This document shows positions 11,035-22,055 of a DNA stretch of 64,000 nt, piece after piece (position 1 is the stretch's first letter; each line of letters begins with the position of its first letter). Source of the DNA: Ipomoea triloba (taxonomy: Eukaryota; Streptophyta; Magnoliopsida; Solanales; Convolvulaceae); contig NC_044920.1 of the NCBI RefSeq assembly GCF_003576645.1, forward strand, positions 7,212,096 to 7,276,095. The letters are read 5' to 3'. The notes beneath the pieces were generated by a model. The model searched no databases, was not told where the DNA came from, and saw only the letters and a list, made by a program, of their open reading frames with translations. Made by a program: the position numbers and the translations under genes.

Positions 11035-12478
11035 GGGATAACAATTCAACCCGCTCTCGTCGAGCAAAATCGATCCCCGCCCCGTCGGGGCGAGTTCGGG
11101 GAATTTTTTTGGGGAACGGGGAGGGCATCCCCCGCCCCGACCCCGACCCCGATCGCCGATCCCCGTCCCCGTCCCCGATTCCCCGAATAAAATTATATTA
11201 TATATTATATTTACTTATTATATTTATATATTAAAACCCTAGTATTCACTCTATTCCTCCTCAAGTCTGCCTCTCTCCCAGTCTGCCTCCATCACCATTT
11301 ACCATCAATCCATCTCTGTTCCTTTTCTTCTCTGGCCTTTGCCTCTCGCCACTCCAGCCTCGCCGTCTCGACTCCACGCGAATTAAGCCTCTGCCTCTCA
11401 CCGCTCTAGTCGCAGTCACAACTCCACCGCAAGCCATTCCAGCTCGCCGTCACTATCGCCGCTCGCCGTAGCCGTCGCCATCGCCATTCCAGCTCGCCGT
11501 CGTTGACTCGTCCCAACTCCCAGACTCACATTCTGGAATCTGGATTCAACCAGTATGATTTTTTTTTTTTATTTCTTACTTATTAGATTTTGTTTTATTA
11601 TTTATTACTTATTAGATATTGAGTCTGGTAGTTGGGACGAAATGATTTGTTTTCTCTGAATCTACAAATTACTGCATTGAAATTCTTATGAATATATTTT
11701 TATTTCAGGAATTATATCTCAAAGCATTGTCAGTCAAATTAGCGATTCCTCACCCACGTATTATGGGAATAATTCGTGAATGTGGAGAAAAAATGCATTT
11801 GCAGAGAAATAGTGTGCAAATGCAACTACAATGATTTCTTTCATTCAGTGGTTTCCACTTTTTTGCATCTACCATCACTGATTTTAGTTCTGTAAATAAC
11901 ACCATTAAAAAAATTTCTGTGGATGTTATCCATTTCGGTTTTATCTTTTAAACATCAAGGAAGAACAAATGATATTTTCTTGATTTTATTTTTAGTTGGA
12001 AGTATCTCTGCCCTCCTTCCACTGAAGTGAACCATAGTCCACAGAAGCTTATTTGTAATGGAACAACAACTTAAATGTATGCTAGAACAATGGGTGTAGT
12101 GTACTCTTTTTTTTTTTTTTTTTGAAAACGTGTAGTGTCCTTTATTCAAATATGAATTGGAAAAATTATGATTTTCCATTGGTTAATTCTGAAAAGAGGT
12201 TGGAACCTGATGTGAATAATACAAAGTATGATTCTAAGATACGGAGAGCGGGGAATCCCCGTCTGCGAAAGATCCCCACGGGACGGGAATGTGGATAATT
12301 CCCCATCCTTGATCGGAGAACGGGACGGGGACGGGGACGGGGACGGGACGGGGACGAGGACGGAGACGGAGAATGGGGATTCAATTCGGAGACGGGGATG
12401 AGGACCTCACTCCCCGGACGGGGACGGGGACCCCACTCCTTGGCCCCGCCCCGCCCCGCTGCCATTCGCAGAACGCCA
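11035..12478. mobile_element. GC-rich hAT-like deletion derivative
   Basis: Arrays of CCCCGTCCCCG (11085-11180) and the inverse GGGACGGGGACGGGG (12240-12470) form long subterminal inverted arms. The right end reads, on the minus strand, ATGGCAGCGGGGCGGGGCGG, a typical end of a common plant hAT family. Between the arms lies a C/T- and GCC-rich segment (11240-11520) like an untranslated leader. No transposase is left. The borders and the 8-bp duplication could not be fixed, so the hAT assignment is an inference. Confidence 0.55.
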
Positions 12479-12654
12479 CTAAATTTCATATATTCAATTC
12501 TAAATTCAATTTCGTTATTCAAATTCATGAAAACAAAATATTTTTGTGCACTATTAAAATTATACTCCGTAGTAGAATGAAAATTGTAAAAACAATTTAA
12601 TTTGGTTTCGATTAAGACTTGAGTTCTAGGCATTTGGCCTAGTCCAGGTTCCGA

Positions 12655-13491
12655 GGCAAATTATGCTATGGACTCAGGTCCACCTTGGACCTGGGTCCAA
12701 AACTATGTCGTTTTTGTCATTTTTGTCTCTTTTTTTTTTTTTAATTAGTAAACATATTGATAAATATAGAGTTGTCCAAAAATGTGTAAATGTAGAGGTT
12801 TCAAAGTGTGAATGTAGAGTATAAAAATCGTGAATGTAGATTTATGATTGTGTGAATGTAGAGTTGCCTAGAAATGTGTGAATGTGGAGGTTTCAAATTG
12901 TGAATATGGAGTATAGAAATCGTGAATATAGAGTTATGCATGTGTGAATCTGTAATAGAGTTAAGAAGTTCTAGCAACTTGTAGCCCTGTAATGTGTGAA
13001 TGTGGAGTTCTCAAGTTGTGAATGTGGAGTATAGGACCGAGTTAAGAAGTTCTAGCAACTTGTAGCCCTGTAATGTGTGAATGTGGAGTTCTCAAGTTGT
13101 GAATGTGGAGTATAGGACCGAGTTAAGAAGTTCTAGCAACTTGTAGCCCTGTAATGTGTGAATGTGGAGTTCTCAAGTTGTGAATGTGGAGTATAGGACC
13201 TGTGAATATAGAGTTTTGAATGTGTGAATGTGGAGTTTACAAATTGTGAATGTAGAGTATAGTGTATGTGAATGTAGAGTATAGTTATTAAACATATAAT
13301 CCTGTAATGTGCGAATGTGGAGTTTACAAATTGGGAATGTAGAGTATAGTGTATGTGAATGTAGAGTATAGTTACTAAACATATAATCTTGTAATGTGTG
13401 AATGTGGAGTTTACAAATTGTGAATGTAGAGTATAGTGTATGTGAATGTAGACCCAGGCAAGGTGGACCTGGGTCCACGGCATAACAACCC
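12655..13491. mobile_element. MULE-like non-autonomous element, relative of 7915-8515
   Basis: It has the same start (GGCAAATTATGCTATGGAC) and end (GGTCCACGGCATAACAACCC) and the same GTGAATGTAGAGTATAG interior as 7915-8515. The flanks AGGTTCCGA (12646-12654) and ATGTTCCGA (13492-13500) match at 8 of 9 positions, consistent with an aged 9-bp target duplication. Confidence 0.8.
12958..13200 (+). repeat. Three tandem copies of an 81-bp unit
   Basis: Units starting GAGTTAAGAAGTTCTAGCAA begin at about 12958, 13039 and 13120 and are nearly identical, so the expansion is recent. The copy at 7915-8515 has only one such unit. Confidence 0.85.
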
Positions 13492-13539
13492 ATGTTCCGA
13501 TAATCGAGGAACCAAAAAATAAAAAAATAATAATAATAA

Positions 13540-14022
13540 TCTATATCTATATTTTATATTAACAAAAACAAAATTCTCTATTTTAACTTCTCGCTCAAAA
13601 CACTCCTATACTATTAACATTTTTATAATATTGTAAAATATGATAATACAATTTCTATTCGTACTACAATTGTACATTAAAATATGGTAATAAAATTCCT
13701 AATACAATATATATTTTTTCCCACTTTCTATTCGTTATATGATTCTAGATTAAAATTACTAATAGTAATAATACAGTACATATACTTCACTGCAACATAA
13801 TATTTTAAAATATGGTAATATAATTCCTATTCGTACTACAATCTATCATACTATTATTAAAAACAAAATCGTCTTTGTGTTTTCCCGCCTAAACAATTGC
13901 AACGTAATATTGTAAAATATGATAATACAATTAGTATTCGTACTACAATCTATTTATACTATTATTAAAAATAAAATCCTCATTTGGTTTCCCCTCAAAC
14001 TCTTCTGCTCAAACAATTAATA

Positions 14023-14059
<37 letters not shown>

Positions 14060-14129
14060 GAAAAAATACAAAAGCATTCGTAATTCACTTATAATGTTAG
14101 GTGTAAAAAAGGAAAAATGGAGGGATCCC

Positions 14130-14171
<42 letters not shown>

Positions 14172-14600
14172 TAATAATAATAATAAGGTTTCCAGTAGAA
14201 AAGGAAAATGAAATCTGATCCGTAAGTCAATAATAATAATAATAAGGTTAGTAGTAAAAAAGGAAAATCGAAAACGATCCAGAATTCACTTAATAATCTA
14301 TATTTATACTATTAATAAAAAAAAATCTTCCATTTTAACTTCCCGCCTAAAACACTCGGTTTACGTAATATTGTAAAATATGGTAATAATACAATTTTTA
14401 TTCGTACTACAATTATAAACTAAAATATGGTAATACAATTCCTAATGCAATATATTGTTTCCTACTTTACTATTTGTAATACAATTCTAGATTAAAATTA
14501 CTAATCGTAATAATACAGTACATATACTTCCTTGCAACGTAATCTATATCTATACTACTAATAAAAACAAAATCTTACTATTGCAACTTCCCGCCCAAAC
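13540..14600 (+). repeat. Five repeats of a Helitron 5'-end-like sequence
   Basis: TCTATATCTATA-type starts followed by ACTATTATTAAAAACAAAATC and CTTCCCGCC occur near 13540, 13842, 13949, 14297 and 14543. The longer block after the first copy (CGTACTACAAT, AATATGGTAATA, AATACAGTACATATACTTC) recurs after the fourth, so whole segments are duplicated. Confidence 0.75.
14026..14190 (+). repeat. (AAT)n microsatellites
   Basis: Long AAT runs at 14022-14057 and 14130-14187, with a shorter run near 14229-14246, between Helitron 5'-end repeats. Confidence 0.9.
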
Positions 14601-14893
14601 ACTTTAATAATAATAATAAGGTTTAATAATTTAGATTACAGTACATATACTTTCATATTTGTAATACAATTCTACTTATTAATAATGATTGAACTTACAA
14701 TATAAATATTTTCCTAACCTTAATACAATTGTAATGAAACACGCAATCTTCAATCTTCAAATTATAGTACATATACTTTCTATCCGTAATACAATTCTAC
14801 TTATTAATAATGATTGAAATTTTAATATATATACTTTCCTAACCTTAATACAATTGTACATGAAACATACAATCTTCAATAATAATAACAAGA

Positions 14894-15484
14894 GCGTATA
14901 TCAATTTTAGTCCACGACTATTAGCAAAATGACAATTTTGGTCCACATGTTTAATTTCTACAAATTTTGGTCCCAAAAATATTGTTTTAGTACCAATTTT
15001 CACCCACGACTATTGTTTTAGTGCCAAAATTCATCATGCCAGTCACCCATCCGTTTAAAACGTGTAAAAATGTAAAATTGTTTTAGGTATTTTCGTTATT
15101 TTCAACTTAATATCCCAATTTGAGCATGAATAAATAAATTTAAGTTCTAAAATCGATGAAAATTCGCAGTTTTCCTCTTCATTTTACCTTAATTTGATGA
15201 GGAGAACTGTGAATTGTGATCGATCTTAGGGCTTAAATCTCTCTATTCATGCTCAAATTGAGATATTGAGTTGAAAGTGACGAAAATACCTTTAAAAATT
15301 ATAAATTTTGACACTTTTTAAACGGATGGGTGACCAGTGTGATGAATTTTGGCACTAAAATAGTAGTCGTGGGACCAAAATTGTTACTAAAACAATAGTC
15401 GTGGAACCAAAATTGGTAGAAATTAAACATGTGGACCAAAATTGTCTTTTTGCTAATAGTCGTGGGACCAAAATTGGTATTTGC
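14894..15484. mobile_element. Foldback element with arms of about 250 bp
   Basis: GTCCACGACTATTAGCAAAA and CAATTTTGGTCCACATG on the left are matched inverted on the right by CATGTGGACCAAAATTG and CTAATAGTCGTGGGACC. The inner parts also pair (GAGCATGAATA with ATTCATGCTC), so nearly the whole element is one imperfect palindrome around 15190. No protein is encoded. The type is probably a MULE-like or other foldback MITE. I could not settle the target duplication. Confidence 0.8.
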
Positions 15485-15490
15485 TAATAA

Positions 15491-15530
15491 TGATGATGAG
15501 GAGGAGGAGGAGGAGGAGGAGGAGGAGGAA
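15491..15530 (+). repeat. (GAG)n microsatellite
   Basis: GATGATGAGGAGGAGG-type triplets lie just upstream of the helicase remnant. Confidence 0.9.
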
Positions 15531-15554
15531 TTGTACTAATAAATCCAAGGAGTC

Positions 15555-16361
15555 GTGGCAGGTTGTGGATTATTCTTTGTGTATGGTAAAGGAAGAATAG
15601 GTAAGATGTTCGTGTGGAGAACATTAGCATCAAAGATAAGGAGCTGCGGTGATATTATTCTGAACGTTACTTCGAGCGGAATAGCATCTTTGCTCTTATC
15701 GAGAGACAGGACGACGCATTCCAAATTTGCTATACTAGTCTCTTTGAACGAAGATTCCACATGCAATATATCGCAAGGTAGTGACCTTACTGAGCTTATA
15801 ATAATGAGCAAATTGATTATATTGGACGAGGCATCGATGACGCACAAATACTATTTTGAAGCTTTAGACAAAACCATAAGGGATCTATTGAGGTTCGCCA
15901 TTTCCAGTAGTGCTGAAAAAACATTTGGTGGAAAGACAGTAGTTTTGGGCGATGATTTTGGACAGATTTCTCCAATTATTCAAAGCGCAACGACACTAGT
16001 AGTTGTCGGAGCCACTATTAATTCTTCCTACCTCTGGACGATTTGCAAGGTATTTAGAATCACAAAGAACTTGAGACTACAGAGCTTAGCTTCAGAGGAA
16101 GATAGACAGACGGTTGATTGGTTTTCAAAATGGATTGCAAACATTGTACCTTAATAATAATATACCTAAGGGGTAAAAGTATAATTGCACCGATATTATA
16201 CTTGGGTTATGTTGAAAAAATTCGTATTTAATCACGACCAATTGTACGTGGTTTTTTCTCTAGTCAGCCATCCTGATCGCTTGAAAGTAATAGCTCTAGA
16301 CAAGGATGTGCAAGATCCTGTTGCTACCACCAATGTCGTCTACAAAAGAGGTTTTCAATAA
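15555..16361 (+). pseudogene. Helitron Pif1-like helicase remnant
   Basis: The open stretch 15555-16154 (199 residues) resembles the ATPase core of the Helitron RepHel helicase. FFVYGKGRIGKMFVWRTLA sits where the Walker A loop GxGGTGKT should be, but the key Gly-Lys-Thr is changed to Gly-Lys-Met. LIILDEASM is the Walker B DEAD-like motif. GKTVVLGDDFGQISPII follows, and INSSYLW then ITKNLRLQ close the region. A further piece at 16240-16361 (VSHPDRLKV through NVVYKRGFQ) matches the usual helicase C-terminus in another frame. The Rep nuclease domain is not visible. Walker A damage and frame breaks mean this copy could not drive rolling-circle transposition. Confidence 0.85.
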
Positions 16362-17639
16362 TGTGTAATTCTAACCGGTGATATTATGTTTTCTTTTTAT
16401 TTCGTAATATTATTTTTAACTTTATAATCAATTCTTGAGTGATTGTCGAATTAATTGTATTACAATTAGTTTGATAATTAGAAGATTATTCGTATTAGAT
16501 TTGAATGAGTCTATGTAATGTCATTTAGACATTTGTATGTATTCAATTATATGGGCCACAACTCGCACGGATTAATCGGCGCTGGATACACATTATCTTA
16601 TCCCGTTTTATAACTTATTATTTATTAATTATTATTTTATTTTATTAGTCAATGTAATAAAAACTCCAATTTAAAATTTGATTAGGAAACTTTTTTTGTT
16701 GAAAATCGCATTCCTTAAAACCCGTTTAAGTCTCATAACTCTTAAAGTAAACTATATTCTATTACAATTACTATTAAATAATTATTACTTGAACTCCCGA
16801 TAGAATAAAGCTGTAACAAAATATAATCTATAATCTGTCAATATAAATTAAAGTTAGAATAATGTTACTATAATAATCAAATTCAGCAACATTGGTACGA
16901 AGTAATTTTTAGGAAAAATACTACTCCATACTTATTTTTGTTCCCACCCCCAATAATACCAATTGTATAAATAATTAGATTATATAAACATGTTTATTTA
17001 TCTTTTTCTTTTTTAATATATATACACTATTTCGCGAAGAATATGACTAAGCCATTAACATACTCTTTTCAAAAAATAAAATTCAAAATACTCCACAAAT
17101 ATTTCCAAAGATCATAATCATTGTCAATTGTCATTTAATTAGATAAGAGGGTGTTCATTTAAACATGCTAGCTAGCTAAGAGAAGATACAATGCAGGGAC
17201 TATTAGAGTGTGGCTGAAGTAGCTTATTCTTTATATATTGTTCATATTCACTGTTTTCGTGTCTTACTGTTTATTCCTTATATATGCGAAGATGGCAAAA
17301 TTGGTATATATTAACATAAAAAATATATCTTTCATACAAATGAATTAGGATAGCGATTTATTTTTATAACTGAGTTGCTTGAGAACAAGCAAATTTGCCC
17401 AATTTATAAAAATCCTAAACACTGATATATAAAATCTCCAAAGTTTCAGTACTGGATGCATACATATACACATTGGTTATTAATTGGACAATTATTTGCT
17501 CGAATTCAAGCAAGGATTACATTAGAAAACATAATCGATCGAACTCATTTCTTCAATTGCAATATATAATATTTGATGTTATAATTTATATAATTGTATA
17601 TCGATCCAAATATTCTTAAAATATTATAACAAATTAATT
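16362..17639 (+). other. Helitron 3' noncoding region
   Basis: AT-rich DNA between the helicase remnant and the 3' hairpin. No reading frame or nameable repeat was seen. Confidence 0.5.
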
Positions 17640-17667
17640 CCATGCATCGCACGGGTAAAAATACTAG
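17640..17667 (+). other. Helitron 3' terminus: hairpin and CTAG
   Basis: CCATGCATCGCACGGG can form a short stem with one mismatch. It is followed 8 bases later by CTAG and then T, the standard Helitron end and target T. Confidence 0.75.
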
Positions 17668-17839
17668 TAATAATAATAATACAAAAAAGAAAAAGAAAAA
17701 TTTTTAATTTATGTTTGAAACCACAAGACCAAACCAAAATTATAGAATCTAAACCAATATTATCTACTGTTATATCATGAATCAGGTCGACTTTGCATTG
17801 TGGACCTCAATCTAAAAATTATTTGTTACTGTCTCTAGT

Positions 17840-17935
17840 CAATGTATTATTTTCTGAGGCTCGAACCCACTCCCATCATCCATGTGGGAATGTAAATCAG
17901 GACACCGGGTGCCACTAGACCACATAAGTTTTTGG
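17840..17935 (-). mobile_element. tRNA-derived SINE head
   Basis: On the minus strand TGTGGTCTAGTGGCA resembles a pol III A box and GGGTTCGAGCCTC a B box. They lie about 55 bases apart, longer than in a tRNA gene. The intervening sequence does not fold as a tRNA by eye, which favours a SINE over a tRNA gene. The tail was not located. Confidence 0.55.
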
Positions 17936-18049
17936 CATTGATAATTGTTAGTAAATGATAGTTAGAAAATCTAATATTTTTAATCACTTGAAAATGATTG
18001 GAAACTTATGAGTAATATAATTGTTGAAAAACTAGTTTCCGGACACTTT

Positions 18050-18600
18050 TTAAATATGAAACATTACCCTAGGAGAGTTGTCAATTCTTCCTTAACCCTA
18101 GGAGATCTTCATCTCTCAAGTGGATAAAGTTAAGAGCTTAGTCTAGAAGAGAGAAAATGTAAATCTAACCTAATTAGATGAAAACTAGAACAAGAAAGTA
18201 AAAGTATTCAAATGAGTCCCACCAACAGGTATTTAACTCAAGGGATCTGACACTCGTACGAGCTCATGTGCGAGCGTAACGCATGCTAGTACACGCTACA
18301 CTTAAGTTTGATCGCTACCACGATCGTGATCCAGTCCGCACCACTCAGCCTCCTCCTGTACTAGCACGTGTACGAGCGTACAACCACTCGTACACAACAT
18401 AGTTTCCATGCTTTTCTTCATTTGCCCTTTTCTTGCCTTCAAACCACTCATATATCACATAAGTGTTCCAATGTTAGTCCTCAATGCAACTTATATGAAA
18501 GCCAAACAATTACGCACACAATTCAACCCAAAAAGACTCAAACAATGCAATATAGGCCACTCAAACACCCCATAGAATAAGGCATATTTAGCACTCATCA
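18050..18600 (-). mobile_element. LTR fragment of the TGATA/TGATG family (LTR F)
   Basis: On the minus strand it starts TGATGAGTGCTAAATATGCC at 18600. It contains a GC-rich block with the palindrome CTCGTACGAG (18253-18262), a TTAAATA box (18229-18236) and the AGTTGTCAATTCTTCCT segment shared with LTR E. The U5 part is missing. The frame at 18368-18580 is noncoding LTR. Confidence 0.65.
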
Positions 18601-19599
18601 TTATTACACCAAGCTTATAACCCAATTAGTAATTAACCCTTGCCTTCATTCCAAATTTAGGCAAAAACCTTGTCTTAATCCACAAGAGTGACAACTTAAT
18701 AAATCGTTACACCGTTACTCGCAAGTTAGGTGGTTTGAGATTTACTTTGTTGTCCCAACATTCTCATCACTTGTCACAATTTTAAATTTTATACTAGTAC
18801 AATTTGAAATTTTTGATCAAGTTAATTTTAACATAATTAAAAAGATCATGTCAACCAAAATTTTCAACTTGTTGAATCAGGCTTATATAATCATATAAAG
18901 AATATTATTTAAAATATTCAATACACTAGAGCTATAACGCTCACAATTATATAGCTATTCAAATTTTGACAAACTTGAAATCTATATTGTTCAACTAGAA
19001 CCGAAGTTCGATTTCAACATGTAACACGTTTGTTAAATTTTGTTTTGGCCATTAAGCCATTTTAGCATTTTACAAATAATGCTACATATGCACAAAGGTA
19101 TTCACATTTAATCTTTTATATATTGAAAAATATCTCACGAGAATATTTTAACAACATATAACAAGATTCAATCATATAATGGAACAATTCATTTTTATTT
19201 AATACGGACTAATAAAAATGTATTACAAGGATACTACAACATTTATTTAAAAAATATATAAATAGGAAAAGACATTGAAAACAAGTTTCTTTATTCCTAT
19301 CTCATAGTAGTTCTTTGACTCGTGTTCCATGTTCCATCTTTCAACTGTCCATTCCTCAAAGGATGGTACCTCCACACATCGGGTGCACCCATCAAAGAAA
19401 CCAAGGTTGTGATCTCACTTGTCCAACCATCCACAGTTTTTAACTGTAGCGAAGTTTTCCTCAACCTGTTCAACAAGATTGAAATTGTCTTCAATAGAAA
19501 TATTATTTTCCAACGTTGCCAACATTTATCGGCATACTGGTATACGAATGTGCAACACAAGCAACATTCGCAATTCCACCACTCGTGGAATCCATCGAC
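18601..19599. other. Unassigned stretch
   Basis: AT-rich DNA. A minus-strand open stretch at 19297-19560, and a second frame there containing ISIEDNFNLVEQVEENFATV, look slightly protein-like. I cannot relate either to a family, and they may be a decayed transposon end. Confidence 0.3.
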
Positions 19600-19883
19600 T
19601 TATTCATAATAATAATAGAAGGGAGCCTAAGATACTTACCAAAATCATCCAAAATTGGGACCCCAAATACACCAGCTACCTCATCTTTAGTAACAAAACC
19701 CCAGTATTCTTACTGAAAGAAATATGGCTCTTATGAAAGTTAATTACCTGCCCCGAGAAAGATTCATAGGTCTGAAGACAATTCTTGACTTCTGTAACCT
19801 CTAGAGTATTGGCTTTAAAGAAGAGCAAACTATCATTTACGAAAAAAAAGAAGATTTGAGACCGGAGGGGCTCCACGAGCAAC
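19600..19883 (-). pseudogene. LINE reverse transcriptase, distal half (split by element A)
   Basis: VARGAPPVSNLLFF continues into NDSLLFFKANTLEVTEVKNC and GQVINFHKSHISFSKN. This is the region of the L1-type RT that starts with the FADD catalytic box and runs to the KS-x-x-x-FS segment. The FADD box is degraded to FVND. In another frame GVPILDDFGKYLRLPS matches the following thumb region. It joins the fragment at 23462-24375 once the inserted element and one CCTAC are removed. The LINE decays before its zf-RVT region. Confidence 0.85.
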
Positions 19884-19888
19884 CCTAC
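19884..19888 (+). repeat. Target-site duplication CCTAC, left copy
   Basis: CCTAC stands directly before the TGATAC start of element A. The same five bases stand directly after its CATCA end. Confidence 0.9.
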
Positions 19889-20078
19889 TGATACATATGA
19901 TTTTATACCTTTATTTGCCCCACGATTTAGGAGTTTTGTTGCATATTTTCTTTATCTTGATACATTTAAGGCTCGTTTGTGTGTTACATTTGATCAATCT
20001 TAGTTTATTCACAAATGAGGAGCAAAGGAAGGATTTTCGGTCATCTCGGACTAGTTTTCGAGACATAAGGAATCTACC
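19889..20078 (+). mobile_element. Truncated 5' LTR of element A
   Basis: Nearly identical to the first 190 bases of the LTR at 22056-23456, then abruptly different after GGAATCTACC. Confidence 0.9.
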
Positions 20079-20084
20079 CCAGGC

Positions 20085-20465
20085 ATGCAGCCTCTCACAG
20101 CGGAGGCTGTGGCAAGGATGGGGGAAAAGATCGGGCCGAAAAGGGCCCGTACCGCAGAAATGGCTGATGTGACTGATGCTAGGAGGGAAGAGACGGCCTA
20201 TGAGGCTAATCCTGATGCTGCAGGTCCTGCCTATACTGGGGCAGGCGCGGGTTCTTCTTCTACTGTTTTCGAGCAGCAGGTATTGGCCCAGCTGGCGGCC
20301 ATGAATATGAGATTTGACCACATTGATAACCGGCTGGATGAGATGGCGGCTGCGAATGCTCAGAGCCGCGCGGAGGCCCAGGCTTACTTTGAGTTGATGT
20401 GTGGGCATTACCCACCTCAAGGAGGCCCTCCGTTTCCACCTTATGATCCCGCCTCTATGGGCTGA
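20085..20465 (+). pseudogene. C-terminal fragment of a retrotransposon accessory protein
   Basis: A 126-residue frame with the order: charged N-terminal part, Gly/Ser-rich linker (GAGAGSSST), a predicted amphipathic coiled-coil stretch (QQVLAQLAAMNMRFDHIDNR through EAQAYFEL), and a Pro/Gly-rich tail ending PPFPPYDPASMG. This resembles the C-terminus of the large plant transposon-associated or env-like proteins of Athila elements, which end in a coiled coil. It follows directly on the LTR deletion junction, so the first codons may not be original. The assignment rests on style, not on a domain hit. Confidence 0.45.
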
Positions 20466-22055
20466 TGTGTTTAGTGAACTTCTTGAAACTCTACTCTTTT
20501 ATTTTTCTGTTATTTTTGCTTTTAGTTCGTCTTTGATTTGTATGATGTTTAAGACTTAAATTCTGCTAGTTTATTTCCTGCTTTCCTTTTGTTTATCTGC
20601 TTTCTAGTTAGTTCTCTTTTGTTTTAGTTCGTGGGGTATTGGTTGTCCATCAGGGACGATGTCTAGACTTAGTGTGGGGGGGTGCTCTTTCTGATAAATT
20701 GTGAAAACTGAAATTTTGATGAACTTTGCTTAAAGGACTCAGTTTGCAGCTTAGGGTAGTATGCTTTCCTTGTGTTGTGGCTGTGACCACTTTCCTCTCT
20801 GCTAGTTTGTGGTTTGTCTGGTGGTACTTGTGCAGTGTAGCTTGTCAAGGATGATTCAAGGTTGAGCTTGTGATAATTCAGTCTCTTGCCAATAGTTGGG
20901 TCAACCTCTAACATAAATGTTCCCCCTGTGTGTTATGCATTGCTAGTGAAGGCTTATGTGGGATTCCGGTGATACATGTTCTGTCATAGCTTGTCTCAGT
21001 GCTCTCATAGTGAAATCTAGAATTTGCATGCTTTGAAGTGATTTAGGCCATTGTTGTTAGCCCAAGCCTTTAAACCTACCCTGTGTTACAATTATTTTCC
21101 CTAGTTGTCCCCTTTGAGCCTTGTTTCTGTTTAATAAGTGCAAAAGCACTTAACCCCGTTCTTTGTATTATTTTTCTTGTTTAACCCTATTATTTGACCC
21201 TTAGCCCTAAGCCATATATTTTCCATTCACCCTTAGAGAGAATGTAACATTTGTTCTTTAATTTAGAGGAGATTTATCTTTTTGAGATTATTTGTGATAG
21301 AGTTATTCCTGTTATCTTTGTTCTAGTGTGGGGGTGTGGTGAAGGAGTTGATTGGTTGTTGTGAATTGAAGGAAAGAAAGGGTTTGTTGGTTGAAAGAAA
21401 AGAAAAGAAATAAAGAAAAGAAAAAAGGAAGAAAATTGAAAAGAAGAAAAAAATTGAAAGTGAAGAAAATGTTTGTGAAAAGAAGGAAAAAGAAGGATGA
21501 ATAGAACTACAAGTCAGGTTGCTTGAATAATTGTTTTCACCCCCACTAGTTTAGAATACTCTTGTGTTTTTAATTATGTTTGCTCTCTTGTTCATATTTT
21601 CAATATGTCCTCTAGGTTTAGTTGTGAATAGGTGTGAAATTCTCTCTCTTTGTTTATTTTTTCCATACCCCTTCTTTGTTTAGCCACTCACCCTTAGCCC
21701 CATTACAAGCCAAATAAAGACCTAGTTGATCTTAGCATGCAGTTTTAAAGTGATCTATGTGAGTATGAAGGGCATGTCTATGGGAGTTCATCTTAAGCCA
21801 AGTCTTGCATAATCTCAACTGAGTACATGTGCATACAGGGTTTTAATCTACCTAATTTCGGGTGCCCGGTTATTGGCCTGAGAGGGGAACTCACTTGTGA
21901 TTCTGAGATGATTCTTGAAGCAGGTTAGGTTGTACTAGTTGGTTGGTGGAATGTTTGGTTGAGCAGGGAGGAAGTGTGATCAGTTGCAGTGCTTGGAGAG
22001 TGGATTATCCTGGGTAATTACTTGAGGACAATCAAAAGTTCTAGTGTGGGGGAGT
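20466..22055 (+). mobile_element. Long 3' noncoding interior of element A
   Basis: About 1.6 kb with no coding frame. It includes a purine-rich run of GAAAAGAAA repeats (about 21388-21480) and ends with TTGAGGACAATCAAAAG and AGTGTGGGGGAG, a polypurine tract, directly before the 3' LTR. Long 3' noncoding regions of this kind are known for Athila/Tat elements. Confidence 0.7.

Larger units (their letters stand above)
13540..17667 (+). mobile_element. Degenerate Helitron
   Basis: The left side has 5' termini of the type TCTATATCTATACTATTA. The middle carries a Pif1-type helicase remnant on the plus strand. The right side has a short imperfect hairpin followed by CTAG and T (17664-17668), the Helitron 3' signature. 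Helitrons insert between A and T without duplicating the target, so no duplication is expected. Several insertions lie inside. Confidence 0.75.

Noticed and set aside
12373..12633. Pro/Arg-rich proteins in the G/C arms
   Set aside because: Frames are open on both strands only because CCCCGT repeats lack stop codons.
17840..17935. A tRNA gene on the minus strand
   Set aside because: A- and B-box-like motifs are too far apart and the arms do not pair as a tRNA; a SINE head explains it better.
20085..20465. A host gene for a coiled-coil protein
   Set aside because: It sits wholly between the LTRs of element A and begins at the deletion junction, so it belongs to the element.
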